Shown piece after piece: positions 63,001 to 64,000 of a stretch of DNA of 64,000 nucleotides. The first letter of the stretch is position 1; the number at the start of each line of letters is the position of its first letter. The position numbers were made by a program, and so were the translations under genes. The stretch is taken from the NCBI GenBank assembly GCA_038237515.1, contig JBBRYP010000001.1:1-64000 (forward strand), read 5' to 3'. Under the pieces are notes generated by a model that was given only the letters and a program-made list of their open reading frames with translations, did not search any database and was not told where the DNA came from. This DNA is from JBBQDZ01 sp038237515. Its GTDB lineage: Bacteria; Actinomycetota; Thermoleophilia; Gaiellales; Gaiellaceae.

Positions 63001-63415
63001 CTTCATGCGGCTCGACGACTTCACCGGCGGTTGCGAGGTCGTCGTCTTCAACTCCGTCTACGCGGCCGCTCGCGGCCTCTGCGAGGTCGACCGCATCCTC
63101 GTCGTCAAGGGACGCGTCGATCACAAGCAGGAGGGCGAGACGAAGTTGATCGCCGTCGAGGCGTCGGCCTTCGAGGCGACGCCGGAGCGGCGCGAGGTGC
63201 GACTGCACTTCGACGCTCGCAAGGCGCACTCGGGGATCGTCCGGGAGCTGGCCACGCTCGTGAAGGACTTTCCAGGAGAGGCGCCCGTCTACCTCGCGCT
63301 CGAGACCTCGGTCGGCCCGAGGATCCTCGCGCTCGGGACGGGCTATCGGGTCCGGCCCGAACCCGACTTCTTCGCCGAGGTGCGTTCGCTTCTCGGTGAG
63401 GCCGCGATCTCTTAG
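60020..63415 (+). CDS. dnaE: DNA polymerase III alpha subunit
   Basis: 1131 residues from GTG 60020. N-terminal PHP domain with the metal-binding HLHVHSEYS (11-19), LTDHGSL (~45-51), CEVY and TGDVHYL residues intact, so it may still proofread, as in other DnaE1-type polymerases without a separate exonuclease. Palm-domain catalytic Asp397 and Asp399 in PDMDIDF; GPGRGSAAGSL; fingers GVFQFESSGM and YRPGPMGYIP; helix-hairpin-helix region GLNAVKNVGDTAARAIV; OB fold VVTVGGIVGALRQLTTKKGE. The main replicative polymerase, or a close paralogue. Confidence 0.96.
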   Translation: MAPSPSLPFVHLHVHSEYSILDGACRIPALVGRAAELEMPAVALTDHGSLAGAVELYREARKVGVKPVLGCEVYVAEDRHAQAKGYAHLTLLAERNEGYANLIKLSSLGYLEGYYYKPRVDWELLERHSGGLIALSGCLSGRVCKALEESRAEDAAADLDRLAQVFGRDSTYVEMQNAGLEVQQRINPGLTELAASAKLPLVATGDVHYLRHEDARAHEALLCIQSGDSLRNPDHWRFDTDQFYFKTSEEMALDFPGHEEAMRRTVEIAERCSVTMELDRILLPHYPVPDGRDAFDYLVELCEKGLGRRYDKVTPELQERLRFELKTIREMGFADYFLIVWDFIAFSKRNGISVGPGRGSAAGSLAAYCLEITDVDPIRYGLLFERMLNPGRKSMPDMDIDFAVEGRDRVINYVAEKYGRDRVAQIITFGTMAARAAVRDAGRVLEIPYGTVDRIAKLIPEGPGQTLDACLKAGQDLKAAYDGDPIAREIVDLAKPLEGLVRQDGIHAAGVVIGAAPLTEVVPLQQKGPDQEVVTQFAGGDVESLGLLKIDFLGLRNLDVIDEAVALAGGLDVGALPLDDRKTYEMLARGESTGVFQFESSGMREALRQVKPTEFEDLIALVALYRPGPMGYIPVYARRKAGQEQVTYPDRRLREITEGTYGICIYQEQYMEIAKHLAGFTPAEADDLRKAIGKKIHALMASLKEKFLEGCAAHDVTPAVAKQLWDDMEKAQDYSFNKSHAACYALTAYRTAYLRAHHPHAYMAALISSVMNTKDRVPFYVNACDELGIEVLPPDVNSSACDFAIVAGKIRFGLNAVKNVGDTAARAIVAARAAGPFTSVWDFTERVDPQVVNRRALESLVKCGALDSLGAPRKGMLEVLDQALAWGNKATADRLAGQSSLFDLGTEATDPVERHHAAVPPGEFDKPELLRLEKETLGLYVSEHPLHGIRDQLRRKTDCTLGEVERRRDGEVVTVGGIVGALRQLTTKKGEPMVFMRLDDFTGGCEVVVFNSVYAAARGLCEVDRILVVKGRVDHKQEGETKLIAVEASAFEATPERREVRLHFDARKAHSGIVRELATLVKDFPGEAPVYLALETSVGPRILALGTGYRVRPEPDFFAEVRSLLGEAAIS

Positions 63416-63489
63416 CGGCCATCGCCACGCCGGGGATCCGAAGCTCATACTCGCAGCGGATGACGCGCTCCAGCCATCCACGCGGCACG

Positions 63490-63507
63490 TTAATTCTCGG
63501 TTAATTC
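63490..63507. promoter_or_regulatory. Repeated TTAATTC upstream of a small gene
   Basis: Two copies of TTAATTC start at 63490 and 63501, exactly 11 bp apart (one helical turn), in a GC-rich background. A CGGATC/GATCCG hairpin follows. Possible activator or repressor site for the gene at 63593. Confidence 0.35.
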
Positions 63508-63592
63508 GACGGATCACCCGGTATGGGGAGATCCGCCGGGCTCGTTTGACCGAACATGCGAGTGAAAAGCGGTACCCGAAACGAGGGACTCA

Positions 63593-63793
63593 ATGCCTGC
63601 GGCTGATCTTCAACTCCCGATAACAGAGCAAGAGCGCATCGAGCGCTGGCGCGCCGCGGAGCTGGAGCGGGCCGGCTACGGCGTCCGGGAAGCGGCGAAG
63701 CTCGCCGCCCGCACCGACATCGATCTCCATCTGGCCGTCGAGCTGATCGATCGCGGCTGCCCGCACGACGTAGCGGTTCGCATCCTGCTCTAG
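63593..63793 (+). CDS. Short conserved actinobacterial protein
   Basis: 66 residues, ATG 63593 with a GAGGGA site upstream. PAADLQLPITEQERIERWRA then AELERAGYGVREAAKLAART and DIDLHLAVELIDRGCPHDVA. All-helical with a W-R-xxxLxxAGY pattern found in small proteins of unknown function in high-GC Gram-positives. Its stop TAG is followed by a diverged MITE-like copy. Confidence 0.6.
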   Translation: MPAADLQLPITEQERIERWRAAELERAGYGVREAAKLAARTDIDLHLAVELIDRGCPHDVAVRILL

Positions 63794-63834
63794 GGTCCCG
63801 CCCGGAAGATGAACCAGGGCGCCTGACAGGCGTC
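63791..63834. repeat. MITE-like repeat, diverged left half (copy 4)
   Basis: Directly behind the stop TAG: GGTCCCGCCCGGAAGATGAA then CCAGGGCGCCTGACAGGCGTC, which aligns without gaps to the left end of copies 1-3 (GGGCCTGTCCAAAAAGTGAA then CCAGGGCGCCTGACAGGCGTC). Similarity ends about 63834; no right terminus is found before lgt. Confidence 0.6.
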
Positions 63835-63875
63835 TCGCGGCGCAGCGATCCGACGAGCCGGGCAGAATCCTGCTC

Positions 63876-64000
63876 GTGCACGCCCTCGTCGCTTCGATCC
63901 CATCCCCGTCGTCGGGGGTTCGCCATCTAGGCCCGCTGACGCTGCACATGTACGGGCTGATGCTGCTGCTCGCCATCGCCGCCTGCATCCTCGTCACGGG
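63876..64000 (+). CDS. lgt: Prolipoprotein diacylglyceryl transferase (5' part)
   Basis: Runs off the window. From GTG 63876 the frame reads ASIPSPSSGVRHLGPLTLHM then YGLMLLLAIAACILVTG, the typical Lgt N-terminus with its first membrane helix (IPSP..GPLxLxxYGLM). Lgt adds diacylglycerol to the lipobox Cys of preprolipoproteins in the membrane. CAGAAT seven bases before the GTG resembles a leaderless -10 box. Confidence 0.8.
   Translation, partial: MHALVASIPSPSSGVRHLGPLTLHMYGLMLLLAIAACILVT

Overview
The window looks like chromosomal DNA of a high-GC actinobacterium. Very frequent GTG starts, stop/start overlaps, many apparently leaderless genes and the style of the proteins fit the Thermoleophilia (Gaiella/Solirubrobacter-like) best; that placement is inference, since there is no rRNA here. 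No tRNA, rRNA or CRISPR array was recognised.

Layout. 1-3.5 kb is an accessory graveyard: a broken Xre/MbcA-type antitoxin, the tail of a type I restriction specificity gene, an intact DUF433/DUF5615 toxin-antitoxin pair, an AAA ATPase with its own AT-rich control region, a frameshifted Phd-type antitoxin with a truncated PIN toxin, and the first 110 codons of an HsdM methylase. 3.6-6.1 kb holds small proteins and an aldo/keto reductase. 6.2-22.5 kb is a large catabolic cluster: a stand-alone lipoyl protein with E1 alpha and beta of a 2-oxoacid dehydrogenase and an SDR (frameshifted); a complete sugar-type ABC importer (binding protein, two permeases, distant ATPase); an M24 peptidase-like protein; a second SDR; a TrmB-like regulator; an aldehyde dehydrogenase; and, around a divergent promoter, LeuC/LeuD-like isomerase subunits facing a tartrate/malate/isopropylmalate-type dehydrogenase and a MetE-like methyltransferase. 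A 14-bp dyad (ACTnCC..GTAGT) recurs in front of four transcription units of this cluster and is a candidate operator.

22.7-28.7 kb is mixed: a secreted protein, a two-component pair whose response regulator lost its N-terminus, two DUF1990-like proteins, a relic of a contractile-tail sheath gene, a CBS protein and an acetyltransferase. 28.9-32.9 kb is the translation block thrS-infC-rpmI-rplT-rRNA methylase; pheS-pheT follow at 38.5-41.8 kb, separated from it by a secreted glycosidase-like protein, a MOSC protein, a DUF2207/LemA pair and a methyltransferase. 41.9-47.8 kb is a three-gene, tightly overlapping cassette (membrane-anchored Rossmann-like protein, SIR2-like protein, STAND NTPase with 14 WD40 repeats) that looks like a conflict/defence or cell-death system. 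47.9-52.7 kb carries a cyclic-nucleotide-binding protein, a tandem cupredoxin, a five-gene envelope operon, argR and two small conserved proteins. 52.8-58.5 kb encodes a full 2-oxoacid dehydrogenase complex (E1 alpha, E1 beta, E2, E3). 58.8-64 kb has a small membrane protein, an SDR, dnaE, a short conserved protein and the start of lgt.

Two mobile-repeat families stand out. A ~161-bp element with terminal inverted repeats sits directly behind stop codons at 9.26, 22.55 and 41.85 kb, each copy flanked by a short duplication of the stop codon (YTAR pattern), with diverged pieces at 17.1 and 63.8 kb. A 57-bp palindromic element occurs twice, in opposite orientation, between two converging genes at 25.3-25.46 kb.
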